NCBI RefSeq assembly: GCF_016863435.1
Contig: NZ_BOOW01000006.1
Span: 1-64,000, forward strand
Direction of reading: 5' to 3'
DNA length: 64,000 nucleotides
DNA from: Sinosporangium siamense
Lineage (GTDB): Bacteria; Actinomycetota; Actinomycetes; Streptosporangiales; Streptosporangiaceae
A model generated the notes under the pieces. That model saw nothing but the letters and a program-made list of their open reading frames with translations, made no database searches and was not told the origin of the DNA. Below, in pieces: positions 43,121-50,706 of the stretch. A program made the position numbers and the translations under genes. Positions within the stretch are counted from its first letter, which is position 1. Every line of letters begins with the position of its first letter.

Positions 43121-44590
43121 TTACGCCCAGTGCCGGGCCCGCTCGACTGCCCGTGACCACCGCTTGTGGGCCTCGTCGTCGCGAATGCCGGGCTCGAAGC
43201 GGCGGTCGAGCCGCCAGGTGCGCTCGAGCTCGCCGGGCGACGACCACACGCCGCTGCCGAGCCCGGCGAGGAAGGCGGCGCCCAGCGCGGTGGTGTCGTG
43301 CACAACTGGCCGCTCGACCGGGACGGCCAGCTGGTCGGCCTGGATCTGCATGAGCAGATCGTTGGCCGAGGCACCGCCGTCGGCCTTGATCGCGGGGACG
43401 TCAAGGCCGGCGGCGCCGGTCATCACATCGACCACGTCGCGCACCTCGAAGGCGATGGCCTCCAGGGTCGCCCGTACGAGGTGGCCCCGGGTCGTGCCCC
43501 GGGTCAGCCCGACGATCGCACCCCTGGCCGTCGGGTCCCAGTGGGGTGCGCCGAGCCCGGTCAGGGCGGGCACGAACACCACTCCGCCGGAGTCGGCCAC
43601 CTCGGACGCGACCGCCTCCGAGTCGGCCGCCGTGCCGATGATCCCGAGGCCGTCGCGGAGCCACTGCACGGCGGCCCCTGTGACGAAGATCGCACCCTCC
43701 AGGGCGTAGGTCAGCTCGCCCGACGGCTTCTGCCACGCGACGGTCGTCAGCAGCCCCTCGTTCGAGCGCACGATCTCGTCCCCCGTGTTGATGAGGACGA
43801 ACGAGCCCGTGCCGTATGTGCACTTGACGTCGCCGGGGGAGAGGCACACCTGGCCGAACAGCGCCGCCTGCTGGTCGCCCGCGATGCCGCTCACCGGCAG
43901 GTCGAGGCCGAGGAACGCCGAAGGGTCGGTCCGGCCGGCGGTGCCGTAGCTCGGCACGATCTCGGGGAGGGAGTCGCGCGGCACCTGGAACAGCTCGCAC
44001 AGCTCGGGGGACCACGCGCCCGCCGACAGGTCGTAGAGCAGGGTTCGGGAGGCGTTGGAGGCGTCGGTGACATGACGGGCGCCGCCCGTCATGCGGGCGA
44101 TGATGTAGGAGTCGACGGTGCCGAGGGCGAGCCGGCCGCGCTCGGCCTCCCGCCACAACTCGGGCTCGTGGCGGGCGAGCCAGGTGAACTTCGTTCCGGT
44201 GAAGTAGGGATCGAGGCGGAGTCCCGTGAGATTCGCCACACGGCCTTCGTGTCCGGCCTCGCGGAGCTCGGTGCAGATTTCAGACGTACGCCTGTCCTGC
44301 CATACGATCGCCCTGCGGGGAGCGGAGAGGGACGACCGGTCCCACACCACGGCGGTCTCCCGCTGGTTGGTGATCCCGACACACGACGGGGGGCTGGACG
44401 TGCCGGTCAGCGCCGTGCGGCAGGCCCCGAGCACCGCCTCCCAGATCTGCTCGGGTTCGTGTTCCACCCACCCTGGCTTGGGGAAGTGCTGGGCAAATTC
44501 CTGGTAACCCCGTGACTCCACGAGGCCGTCCTCGGACACTACGAGGGCGGTGACGCCCGTGGTGCCCGCGTCGACGGCCAGAACCGACAT
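43121..44590 (-). CDS. glpK: glycerol kinase
   Basis: Phosphorylates glycerol to sn-glycerol 3-phosphate. The 489-residue FGGY-family protein has the N-terminal phosphate-binding LAVDAGTTGVTALV, GITNQRETAVVWDR, the glycerol-binding Arg-Glu and WQDRRT, and the ATP-binding GTGSFVLINTG and GGASANDLLMQIQAD segments. No glycerol facilitator or glpD is adjacent. ATG 44590 has GGGAG upstream. A DasR-type palindrome 15-28 nt upstream of the start probably acts as an operator, which would tie the gene to N-acetylglucosamine-responsive control. Confidence 0.94.
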   Translation of the reverse strand: MSVLAVDAGTTGVTALVVSEDGLVESRGYQEFAQHFPKPGWVEHEPEQIWEAVLGACRTALTGTSSPPSCVGITNQRETAVVWDRSSLSAPRRAIVWQDRRTSEICTELREAGHEGRVANLTGLRLDPYFTGTKFTWLARHEPELWREAERGRLALGTVDSYIIARMTGGARHVTDASNASRTLLYDLSAGAWSPELCELFQVPRDSLPEIVPSYGTAGRTDPSAFLGLDLPVSGIAGDQQAALFGQVCLSPGDVKCTYGTGSFVLINTGDEIVRSNEGLLTTVAWQKPSGELTYALEGAIFVTGAAVQWLRDGLGIIGTAADSEAVASEVADSGGVVFVPALTGLGAPHWDPTARGAIVGLTRGTTRGHLVRATLEAIAFEVRDVVDVMTGAAGLDVPAIKADGGASANDLLMQIQADQLAVPVERPVVHDTTALGAAFLAGLGSGVWSSPGELERTWRLDRRFEPGIRDDEAHKRWSRAVERARHWA

Positions 44591-44604
44591 GTGTGCTCCC
44601 TCTA

Positions 44605-44618
44605 TGGTCTAGACCATT
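44605..44618. promoter_or_regulatory. DasR-type operator (dre-like) at glpK
   Basis: The perfect palindrome ATGGTCTAGACCAT contains the TGGTCTAGACCA core of the published Streptomyces DasR response element. It lies 15 nt upstream of the glpK start and 115 nt from the divergent phosphofructokinase start. Confidence 0.75.
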
Positions 44619-44732
44619 TTTCGCCGCTCCGGCACAATGCCTTGCATCACCGACTGTCTTTGGGGACCATCCCACAGGTTGTCGTGCATCGAAACATAGT
44701 CTGGTTGTGCAACCCATCGGGAGGAACCCGCC

Positions 44733-45758
44733 ATGCGTATTGGAGTGCTCACCGGAGGTGGCGACTGCCCCGGCCTCAACGCCGTCATCAGGGCAGTGGT
44801 CCGCAAGGGCATGAGCGAGTACGGCCATGAGTTCATCGGCTTCCGCGACGGGTGGCGCGGCCCGCTTGAGGGCGAGACGATGCCGCTCGACATCACCAGC
44901 GTGCGGGGCATCCTGCCGCGTGGTGGAACGATCCTCGGGTCGTCAAGGACGAACCCGATGAAGATCGACGGCGGGGTTGAGCACATCAAGGACAACCTCA
45001 TCACCCACGGGGTCGATGCACTGATCGCGATCGGCGGCGAGGACACGCTCGGCGTGGCCAAGCAGCTCTACGACCGCGACGTCAAGGTCATCGGCGTGCC
45101 GAAGACGATCGACAACGACCTCAACGCGACCGACTACACCTTCGGCTTCGACACCGCGGTCAACATCGCGATGGAGGCCATCGACCGCCTCCACACCACG
45201 GCCGAGTCCCACCACCGCGCGCTCATCTGCGAGGTGATGGGCCGCCACGCCGGCTGGATCGCCCTGCACGCGGGCATGGCGGCCGGCGCCAACGTCATCC
45301 TCATCCCGGAGAAGCCGTTCGACATCGAGCGTGTGTGTGAGTATGTCGAGTCGCGCTTCAAGACGCGGTACGCGCCGATAATCGTCGTCGCCGAGGGGGC
45401 GCACCCCGTGGAGGGGCAGATGGCCCTGCAGACCGGCGACCTCGACGCGTTCGGGCACGTGCGGCTCGGCGGCGTCGGGGAGACGCTCGCCCGCGAGATC
45501 GAGAAGCGCACCGGCAAGGAGGCCCGCACGACCGTGCTCGGCCACATCCAGCGCGGCGGCACGCCGACCGCGTTCGACCGGGTGCTGGCCACGCGGTTCG
45601 GCCTGCAGGCCATCGACGCCGCGCACGAGGGCGACTTCGGCAAGATGGTGGCCCTGCGCGGCACGGACATCGTCCGCGTGCCGCTCGCCGAGGCCACCGC
45701 CGAGTTGAAGACGGTCCCGGTGTCCCGCTACGAGGAGGCCGAGGTCTTCTTCGGCTGA
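44733..45758 (+). CDS. pfkA: 6-phosphofructokinase, group III (PPi-type signature)
   Basis: Phosphorylates fructose 6-phosphate to the 1,6-bisphosphate. The 341-residue protein shows GGGDCPGLNAVIR, the sugar-binding MGRHAGWIA and HIQRGGTPTAFDR. The donor-site positions read GGEDT and PKTIDND, the Asp and Lys that favour pyrophosphate over ATP in family studies; actinobacterial relatives nevertheless include ATP-dependent enzymes, so the donor is open. GGGAGGAA precedes ATG 44733. It is divergent from glpK, with the DasR-type site between them. Confidence 0.93.
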   Translation: MRIGVLTGGGDCPGLNAVIRAVVRKGMSEYGHEFIGFRDGWRGPLEGETMPLDITSVRGILPRGGTILGSSRTNPMKIDGGVEHIKDNLITHGVDALIAIGGEDTLGVAKQLYDRDVKVIGVPKTIDNDLNATDYTFGFDTAVNIAMEAIDRLHTTAESHHRALICEVMGRHAGWIALHAGMAAGANVILIPEKPFDIERVCEYVESRFKTRYAPIIVVAEGAHPVEGQMALQTGDLDAFGHVRLGGVGETLAREIEKRTGKEARTTVLGHIQRGGTPTAFDRVLATRFGLQAIDAAHEGDFGKMVALRGTDIVRVPLAEATAELKTVPVSRYEEAEVFFG

Positions 45759-45822
45759 GCCTTGAGGGCGCTTTCGCGTCCGGGGGCCGTCTGACGGCAT
45801 TCCGCGGCGAGCGAGACATGTA

Positions 45823-45865
45823 AGGACCGGCCGGGCGCCCATCCGGCCGGTCCTCCTGCTTTCGC
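45823..45865. terminator. bidirectional terminator between pfkA and the MHYT gene
   Basis: A perfect 12-bp stem AGGACCGGCCGG (45823-45834) / CCGGCCGGTCCT (45843-45854), followed on the plus strand by CCTGCTTTCG. Confidence 0.9.
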
Positions 45866-45876
45866 GCCTGTGCCGA

Positions 45877-46761
45877 TCAGTGGTTGCGGCGCGCGTCGAA
45901 CAGGTTGGGGCTCGGCTCCTGGGCGGTCTGGCCGGTCGCGGCCTGATCGGCGGGGGCCGCGGGCCTGGCGTGGGCGCCCTGACGTCCCGACCTGCTGTTC
46001 TGCAGCCGGGCCATCAACTCGGCCTCGGTGCGCAGGTCATGCTCGGAGGGCGACAGCAGGACGGCCAGCAGCAGGGCGAGGGTCACCAGGCTGATGATCA
46101 CCAGGAGCGGCAGCAGGAAGTCGATGCCCTCGGCTCCGGGCACCGGGCCGCTGCCCGGCTGCAAGTGGGCGCTCATGGCGAACATGCCGGTGTAATGCAT
46201 GCCGCAGACCGCGATACCCATGATCAGTGCGGCTCCCGTGGTGGCGAGCGCGCCCTTCACCCTGAGCGTGAACCACAGCGCCACCGTGGAGGCCACGACG
46301 GCGATGAGGACGGAAGCGGCTACCACGACCGGGGAATAAGAGATATGACCCGACATATTCATGGCGGCCATGCCCAGGTAGTGCATGCTGGCCACACCAA
46401 GCCCGGTGAGGAGGCCGCCGCCGAGCAACGGGATCAGATGCTCGCCGCCGCGCGAGACGACGATCAGGCCCGCGCCCACCACGGCCATGGCGATGAACGC
46501 CGACGCGACCGTCAGCGGGACGTCGTAGCGAATCTGGGTGCCGCGCACTTCGAAGCCCATCATGGCGATGAAGTGCATGACCCAGATGCCGGTGCCTCCG
46601 ATGGAGATCGCGGCACCCGCCAACCAGCGGTACCTGGACGTGCCTTCGGCGCCTCGGGCGCGCGTTGTAAGCAGCAACCCCAGCATGGACCCGCTCGCCG
46701 ACATGACATACGCGAGCAGCGGTGTCAGAAGACCGTACGAGAAGTGCTCAATAGATGACAT
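45877..46761 (-). CDS. MHYT-domain integral membrane sensor
   Basis: A 294-residue membrane protein with seven helices and three MHYT signatures: WVMHFIAMMGF, ASMHYLGMAAM and CGMHYTGMFAM. In the family model these Met/His residues bind copper and sense diatomic gases or redox state near the outer face. The protein has no GGDEF, EAL or kinase output, only a polar C-terminal tail, so it must signal through another protein. A GATAAT -10 element stands at 46793-46798 with a dyad just upstream of the promoter. Confidence 0.92.
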   Translation of the reverse strand: MSSIEHFSYGLLTPLLAYVMSASGSMLGLLLTTRARGAEGTSRYRWLAGAAISIGGTGIWVMHFIAMMGFEVRGTQIRYDVPLTVASAFIAMAVVGAGLIVVSRGGEHLIPLLGGGLLTGLGVASMHYLGMAAMNMSGHISYSPVVVAASVLIAVVASTVALWFTLRVKGALATTGAALIMGIAVCGMHYTGMFAMSAHLQPGSGPVPGAEGIDFLLPLLVIISLVTLALLLAVLLSPSEHDLRTEAELMARLQNSRSGRQGAHARPAAPADQAATGQTAQEPSPNLFDARRNH

Positions 46762-46824
46762 GTGACTTCATTCCTTGACAGATGAGCTAGGAATTATCGC
46801 AGCGTGCAGGAGCATCAGACAGGG

Positions 46825-46841
46825 GACCTGACTATCAGGTC
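46825..46841. promoter_or_regulatory. dyad upstream of the MHYT gene promoter
   Basis: Perfect 7-bp arms GACCTGA / TCAGGTC around CTA, directly upstream of the -35 region that goes with GATAAT (46793-46798). The regulator is unknown. Confidence 0.6.
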
Positions 46842-47008
46842 GGTTACAAAAGTTGCGGAAGTCGCTAATGGCGCGAACCGGACAGGTGTCCAGCCAGGAC
46901 TAAAGTAGCTGGGTCACGGTGTAGTCCCTACAGGGTCATGCCGTTCCTGTGAGCATTGACAGTAGTGTTCCCAGACTTCGATCACGTCCCACCCCCGGAG
47001 GTCCCGCC

Positions 47009-48211
47009 ATGACCATGTCCGCCATGGGCGAGCCCTGTGTGCTCCTCAAGCTGGGTGAGGTCGTTCTCAAGGGCAAAAACCGCGAGCTCTTCGAGCGGCG
47101 CCTTCAGGGCAACATCAAGGGCGCGCTGAAGAAACTCGACATCCGGGTCGACGTCCGCCAGCGTCACGGCGTGATCGCCCTCTTCCTCCCCGAGGGCACC
47201 TCGGCCGAGCAGGCCGACGCCGTCGCCCGGCGCGTGGCCGACGTCCCCGGCCTCGTCTGGGTGCACCCGGCCTGGCGGGTCGCCAAGGAGCCGGGCGCGG
47301 TCGTAAAGGCCGCCGTGGAGCTCGTCAGGGACACCGACGAGGTCAGGCGCAGGGCCCGCTTCGCCGTGCGCTCGCGCCGCAGGGACAAGCGGTTCCCGCT
47401 GCGCTCGATGGAGCTCGACCGGCTCGTCGGCGGCGAGCTCAACGACATCTACGGGCTGCCGGTCGACCTCAAGAACCCCGAGCTGACCGTGCACATCGAG
47501 GTCGACCGCGACGAGGCCTTCCTCTTCACCAACGGCATCCCCGGCCAGGGCGGCCTGCCCGTCGGGTCCAGCGGCCGCGCCCTCGTGCTCATGTCGGGCG
47601 GCATCGACTCGCCGGTCGCGGCCTACCGCATGATGCGGCGCGGGCTGCGGGTCGACTTCCTGCACTTCTCCGGCATCCCGTTCACCACGTCGGAGTCCAT
47701 CTACAAGGCCTACGCGCTCGTGCGGGCCCTCGACAGGTTCCAGGGCCGGTCCAGACTGTGGGTCGTGCCCTTCGGCAAGGCGCAGCAGTCCATCAAGGTG
47801 TCCGGCGCCGACCGGCTCCAGATGGTGGCGCAGCGGCGGCTCATGCTCAAGACCGCGGAAGAGGTCGCCCACAAGGTCCACGCCGCCGCCCTCATCACCG
47901 GCGACTCCCTGGGCCAGGTCTCCTCGCAGACCCTCGCCAACATCACCGCGCTCGACGACGCGGTCCGCCTGCCGATCCTGCGCCCGCTGGTGGGCATGGA
48001 CAAGACCGAGATCATGGCCGAGGCCCGGCGGATCGGCACCCTGTCGATCTCCGAGCTCCCCGACGAGGACTGCTGCTCCCTCCTCGCCCCGCGCTCAGCC
48101 GAGACCCGCGCCCGCATCGAGGACCTCCGGCAGATCGAAAAACGCCTCGACGCGGAGGAACTCGCCGTCCAGCTCGCCGGCTCCCTCCAGGCTTACGAAC
48201 TCGACGCCTAG
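47009..48211 (+). CDS. thiI: tRNA 4-thiouridine synthetase ThiI, without rhodanese domain
   Basis: Adenylates and thiolates tRNA uridine-8; in some bacteria it also supplies sulfur for the thiamine thiazole. The 400-residue protein has an N-terminal ferredoxin-like/THUMP region (LKLGEVVLKGKNRELFERRL) and the PP-loop motif SGGIDS (196-201), followed by the AANH core and a DEDCC motif near 350. The C-terminal rhodanese domain of the E. coli protein is absent, the common Gram-positive form. GGAGG 7 nt before ATG 47009 fixes the start. Thiazole genes thiO, thiS and thiG lie about 12 kb away. Confidence 0.94.
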   Translation: MTMSAMGEPCVLLKLGEVVLKGKNRELFERRLQGNIKGALKKLDIRVDVRQRHGVIALFLPEGTSAEQADAVARRVADVPGLVWVHPAWRVAKEPGAVVKAAVELVRDTDEVRRRARFAVRSRRRDKRFPLRSMELDRLVGGELNDIYGLPVDLKNPELTVHIEVDRDEAFLFTNGIPGQGGLPVGSSGRALVLMSGGIDSPVAAYRMMRRGLRVDFLHFSGIPFTTSESIYKAYALVRALDRFQGRSRLWVVPFGKAQQSIKVSGADRLQMVAQRRLMLKTAEEVAHKVHAAALITGDSLGQVSSQTLANITALDDAVRLPILRPLVGMDKTEIMAEARRIGTLSISELPDEDCCSLLAPRSAETRARIEDLRQIEKRLDAEELAVQLAGSLQAYELDA

Positions 48212-48590
48212 GCCGCCGCCGCGACGGGCCGCGCCATACGGCGGAGCCGGGGTCCGGCAGTGCCGGCATCGGCGCTCAACCGGGCTCCTGGCCCCCGCCC
48301 TCGGCGGCCAGGAGACGAAGGTTGTTCCGTACAACCCGGGGGAACGGGTGCTGCGTGTCCGGGATTCTCCCGCAGCCGACCGGCATGGTCTTGCCCACGC
48401 CCGCCATACGCCCATGATCGGGGCGGATCCGGGGCCACGGGGGCGATGAGGCTGAACCGCGATTCGATGCGGCCGTGGTTACTGCGGGCTTTGCCGTACG
48501 GAGGGAGCCTGCGTCGCCGATTGGGCCCGGTTGACGGTGCGGGGGAGGTGTGGGGCCCGGACGCGGGGGTTGCCCGCGTCCGGGGGGGGT
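48212..48590. other. 379-nt gap between convergent genes
   Basis: Holds one hairpin with a 9-bp stem (CTCCTGGCC 48285-48293 / GGCCAGGAG 48306-48314) that may end thiI. Nothing else is recognised. Confidence 0.5.
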
Positions 48591-49628
48591 TCAGGCTGTG
48601 GCCAGGGCGTCGCCGACGAGGGTGCGGCCCAGCAGGGGTGAGAGCTGGCGCATCACGCGGGCGAGTTCGCGCAGGTCGCCGTCCACGAGGGCCTGGGGGC
48701 CGTCGCAGAGGGCCTGTTCGGGGTGGGGGTGGACGTCGATGATCACGCCGTCGGCGCCGATGGCGACGGCGGCGCGGGTGAGGGGGAGGACGAGGTCGCG
48801 GCGCCCGCCGGAGTGGGACGGGTCGACGATCACCGGCAGGTGGGAGAGGCGCTGCGCGACCGGCACGGCCGAGATGTCCAGGGTGTTGCGGGTCGCGGTC
48901 TCGAAGGTGCGGATGCCGCGCTCGCACAGGACGATGTCGAGGTTGCCGCGCTGTGCGATGTACTCGGCCGCCATCAGCCACTCCTCGATCGTGGCGTTCA
49001 TGCCGCGCTTGAGCATGACCGGCTTGCCGATCGAACCGACGGCCTGGAGCAATGCGAAGTTCTGAGCGTTGCGGGTGCCGATTTGGAGCATGTCCGCGTA
49101 AGACGCCACAAGTTCGACGTCGTGGGCGTCGACCACCTCGGTGACGATCGGCAGCCCCGTCTCGGTGCGGACGTCGGCGAGGATGCGCAATCCCGCCTCG
49201 CCGAGCCCCTGGAACGCATAAGGCGAGGTGCGGGGCTTGTAAGCCCCTCCTCGCAACAGGGAGGCCCCGGCCGATTTGGCCATCTGGGCCGCCTCAAGCG
49301 TCTGTTGCGGCGTCTCGACCGCACACGGACCCGCGATCAACGTCACAGTGTCGGGTCCGATCGGCACACCGCCCACGCGCACTGTAGAGCGCTCCGGGTG
49401 GTTGTCACGGCTGACAAGCTTGTGCGCCGTCGACACCTTGATCACATCGGCGACCCCGCTCATGCCACGCAGGTTGAGCGTTCCGAAACGCTCGATGTCA
49501 CCCACCAGGCCGATGATCGTACGGCTGATGCCGCGGCTGACGAACGCCTCGCCGCCCGCCGTGCCGACGATCTGCACGACCGCGTCGACGTCGCCCTGCG
49601 TGGCCTCGGGCCCCATGACAATGACCAT
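48591..49628 (-). CDS. aroF: 3-deoxy-7-phosphoheptulonate (DAHP) synthase, type I-beta
   Basis: Condenses phosphoenolpyruvate and erythrose 4-phosphate, the first step of the shikimate pathway. The 345-residue protein has an N-terminal ferredoxin-like regulatory domain (about 1-70), as in the Thermotoga enzyme, then the TIM barrel with IAGPCAVET, RGGAYKPRTSPYAFQG, the metal-binding Cys/His/Glu/Asp set (including IVDPSHSGGRRDLV and DVHPHPEQALCDGPQAL). The start is ATG 49628 or the adjacent ATG 49631, after GAGGAG. Expression appears to be set by the leader-peptide attenuator upstream (49676-49812), so charged aromatic tRNAs would control it in addition to allosteric feedback. Confidence 0.95.
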   Translation of the reverse strand: MVIVMGPEATQGDVDAVVQIVGTAGGEAFVSRGISRTIIGLVGDIERFGTLNLRGMSGVADVIKVSTAHKLVSRDNHPERSTVRVGGVPIGPDTVTLIAGPCAVETPQQTLEAAQMAKSAGASLLRGGAYKPRTSPYAFQGLGEAGLRILADVRTETGLPIVTEVVDAHDVELVASYADMLQIGTRNAQNFALLQAVGSIGKPVMLKRGMNATIEEWLMAAEYIAQRGNLDIVLCERGIRTFETATRNTLDISAVPVAQRLSHLPVIVDPSHSGGRRDLVLPLTRAAVAIGADGVIIDVHPHPEQALCDGPQALVDGDLRELARVMRQLSPLLGRTLVGDALATA

Positions 49629-49675
49629 CATCTCTCCTCTTGAGTGACCGCTACCGGATAAAGCCTTCAAACGCC

Positions 49676-49710
49676 GAAGGCCCCGAGTCCGAATCGGACC
49701 CGGGGCCTTC
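49676..49710 (-). terminator. attenuator terminator before the DAHP synthase gene
   Basis: A 16-position stem with a single A-C mismatch (arms 49676-49691 and 49695-49710, starting GAAGGCCCCG) and a 3-nt loop. On the minus strand it lies between the leader peptide and the structural gene, followed by a weakly T-rich GGCGTTTG. Its 5' arm contains GGTCCGA, which can pair instead with TCGGACC in the leader. Confidence 0.88.
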
Positions 49711-49723
49711 AGTTCGCCTGCTG

Positions 49724-49798
49724 TCAGCGCAGCGTCTGATGGCGAACGGTCCGACCTAGGGGTCCGTCGCCATAGAGAAACCAGAACGCTGTACGCAT
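49724..49798 (-). CDS. aromatic leader peptide of the DAHP synthase attenuator
   Basis: A 24-residue reading frame, ATG 49798 to TGA 49724-49726, with Phe-Trp-Phe-Leu-Tyr at residues 5-9, codons for all three aromatic amino acids within five positions. A TACTAT -10 element (49807-49812) ends 8 nt before the ATG, so the leader is probably read from the very 5' end of the transcript. It is followed by mutually exclusive hairpins and the terminator. It is expected to act only in cis, through ribosome stalling when Phe-, Trp- or Tyr-tRNA runs short. Confidence 0.85.
   Translation of the reverse strand: MRTAFWFLYGDGPLGRTVRHQTLR
49739..49773 (-). promoter_or_regulatory. leader hairpin 1:2 and antiterminator strand
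   Basis: ATGGCGA (49767-49773) pairs with TCGCCAT (49739-49745), with inner GACC/GGTC pairing. TCGGACC (49748-49754) in this element is also perfectly complementary to GGTCCGA (49694-49700) in the terminator's 5' arm. Confidence 0.8.
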
Positions 49799-49806
49799 CG
49801 CGGGCA

Positions 49807-49812
49807 ATAGTA
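49807..49812 (-). promoter_or_regulatory. -10 element of the DAHP synthase leader transcript
   Basis: TACTAT on the minus strand, 8 nt upstream of the leader ATG. No clear -35 is seen. Confidence 0.55.
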
Positions 49813-49947
49813 CCCCACCTTCCTGACCCCGCTATGCGGTGGGCGAGTCGGGCCGTCCCGGGAGACGATGGGAGGATGACGTTCGTGCACGGGTTCATTC
49901 CACGGGGGAAAGCGCCGGGTGACCGGTAGGCGGCGAGGTGATTGACG

Positions 49948-50565
49948 GTGGAGCTACCCGGGACTCCACGGGAGGAGAACCGCCTGCCTCCAGGGCAATA
50001 TGTGCCGAGGGGACGCCCTGTCATCCATTACGGCCGCGTGCCCACTTTCCGGCCGGAGACATGGGAGTTCCGGGTCATGGGGGCGACCGCCTCGGGTGAG
50101 CACCACCGGTTCTCCTGGCCCGAGTTCAGCGAGCTGCCGAGAAAGACGGTGCTGGCGGACTTCCACTGTGTGACCAAGTTCTCACTCATGGGCAACGAGT
50201 GGACTGGGATCCCGCCCTCCGTGCTGCTTGACCTCGCCCCGCCGGCTCCTGGGGTCAAGCATGTGCTGATCTGGGCGGAATACGGCTACAGCGCCAATAT
50301 CCGGATAAATGATTTTATGGCGCCGGACACGCTGTTCGCGATGGAGCTTGACGGGAAGACGCTCTCGCCTGAGCGGGGTTACCCGCTGCGGATCGTGGTC
50401 CCCCACCTATACGCCTGGAAGAGCGTCAAATGGGTGCGCGGGGTCGAATACATGATCGATGATCGGCGCGGTTTCTGGGAGGAACGCGGCTATCACAACA
50501 TCGCCGACCCCTGGAAGGAACAGCGCTACTCCTACCAGGAGGAACCGGGCGACGGGCCTCCTTAG
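49948..50565 (+). CDS. sulfite-oxidase-like molybdopterin oxidoreductase
   Basis: A 205-residue protein of the short actinobacterial sulfite-oxidase-like family, consisting of the molybdopterin-binding fold only. It has PGQYVPRGRPVIHYGRVP, the presumed molybdenum-ligand Cys in ADFHCVTKFS, and PLRIVVPHLYAWKSVKWVRGVEYM. No signal peptide or dimerisation domain is present, so it is probably cytosolic; the substrate is unknown. GTG 49948 is favoured because GAGGTG stands 7 nt before it, with TTG 49942 too close. Confidence 0.9.
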   Translation: MELPGTPREENRLPPGQYVPRGRPVIHYGRVPTFRPETWEFRVMGATASGEHHRFSWPEFSELPRKTVLADFHCVTKFSLMGNEWTGIPPSVLLDLAPPAPGVKHVLIWAEYGYSANIRINDFMAPDTLFAMELDGKTLSPERGYPLRIVVPHLYAWKSVKWVRGVEYMIDDRRGFWEERGYHNIADPWKEQRYSYQEEPGDGPP

Positions 50566-50661
50566 GGAAGCTCGGCCGTAAGGACCCATACGATCATTCG
50601 TCTTCAGGGGACATGTCGGTAAGCGCCTGATCCGCTGGGTCCCGCAGGCGCGAGCTTCCCT
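50564..50661. other. 98-nt nested inverted-repeat structure, function unknown
   Basis: Stem 1: AGGGAAGCTCG (50564-50574) / CGAGCTTCCCT (50651-50661), 11 bp. Stem 2: GGACCCA (50582-50588) / TGGGTCC (50636-50642). Stem 3: GATCA (50592-50596) / TGATC (50628-50632). It begins at the stop codon of the preceding gene and ends 46 nt before the histidine kinase start. It does not match a riboswitch, tRNA or other RNA that I know. Confidence 0.7.
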
Positions 50662-50706
50662 CAACCCGCCCCCCGGGCCGGTTACGGAGTGCTACGGTTC
50701 GCGGTC

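Noticed and set aside
50564-50661. A tRNA (selenocysteine-like) gene
   Set aside because: The outer stem is acceptor-like, but no T-loop (TTCRANY) or anticodon arm is present.
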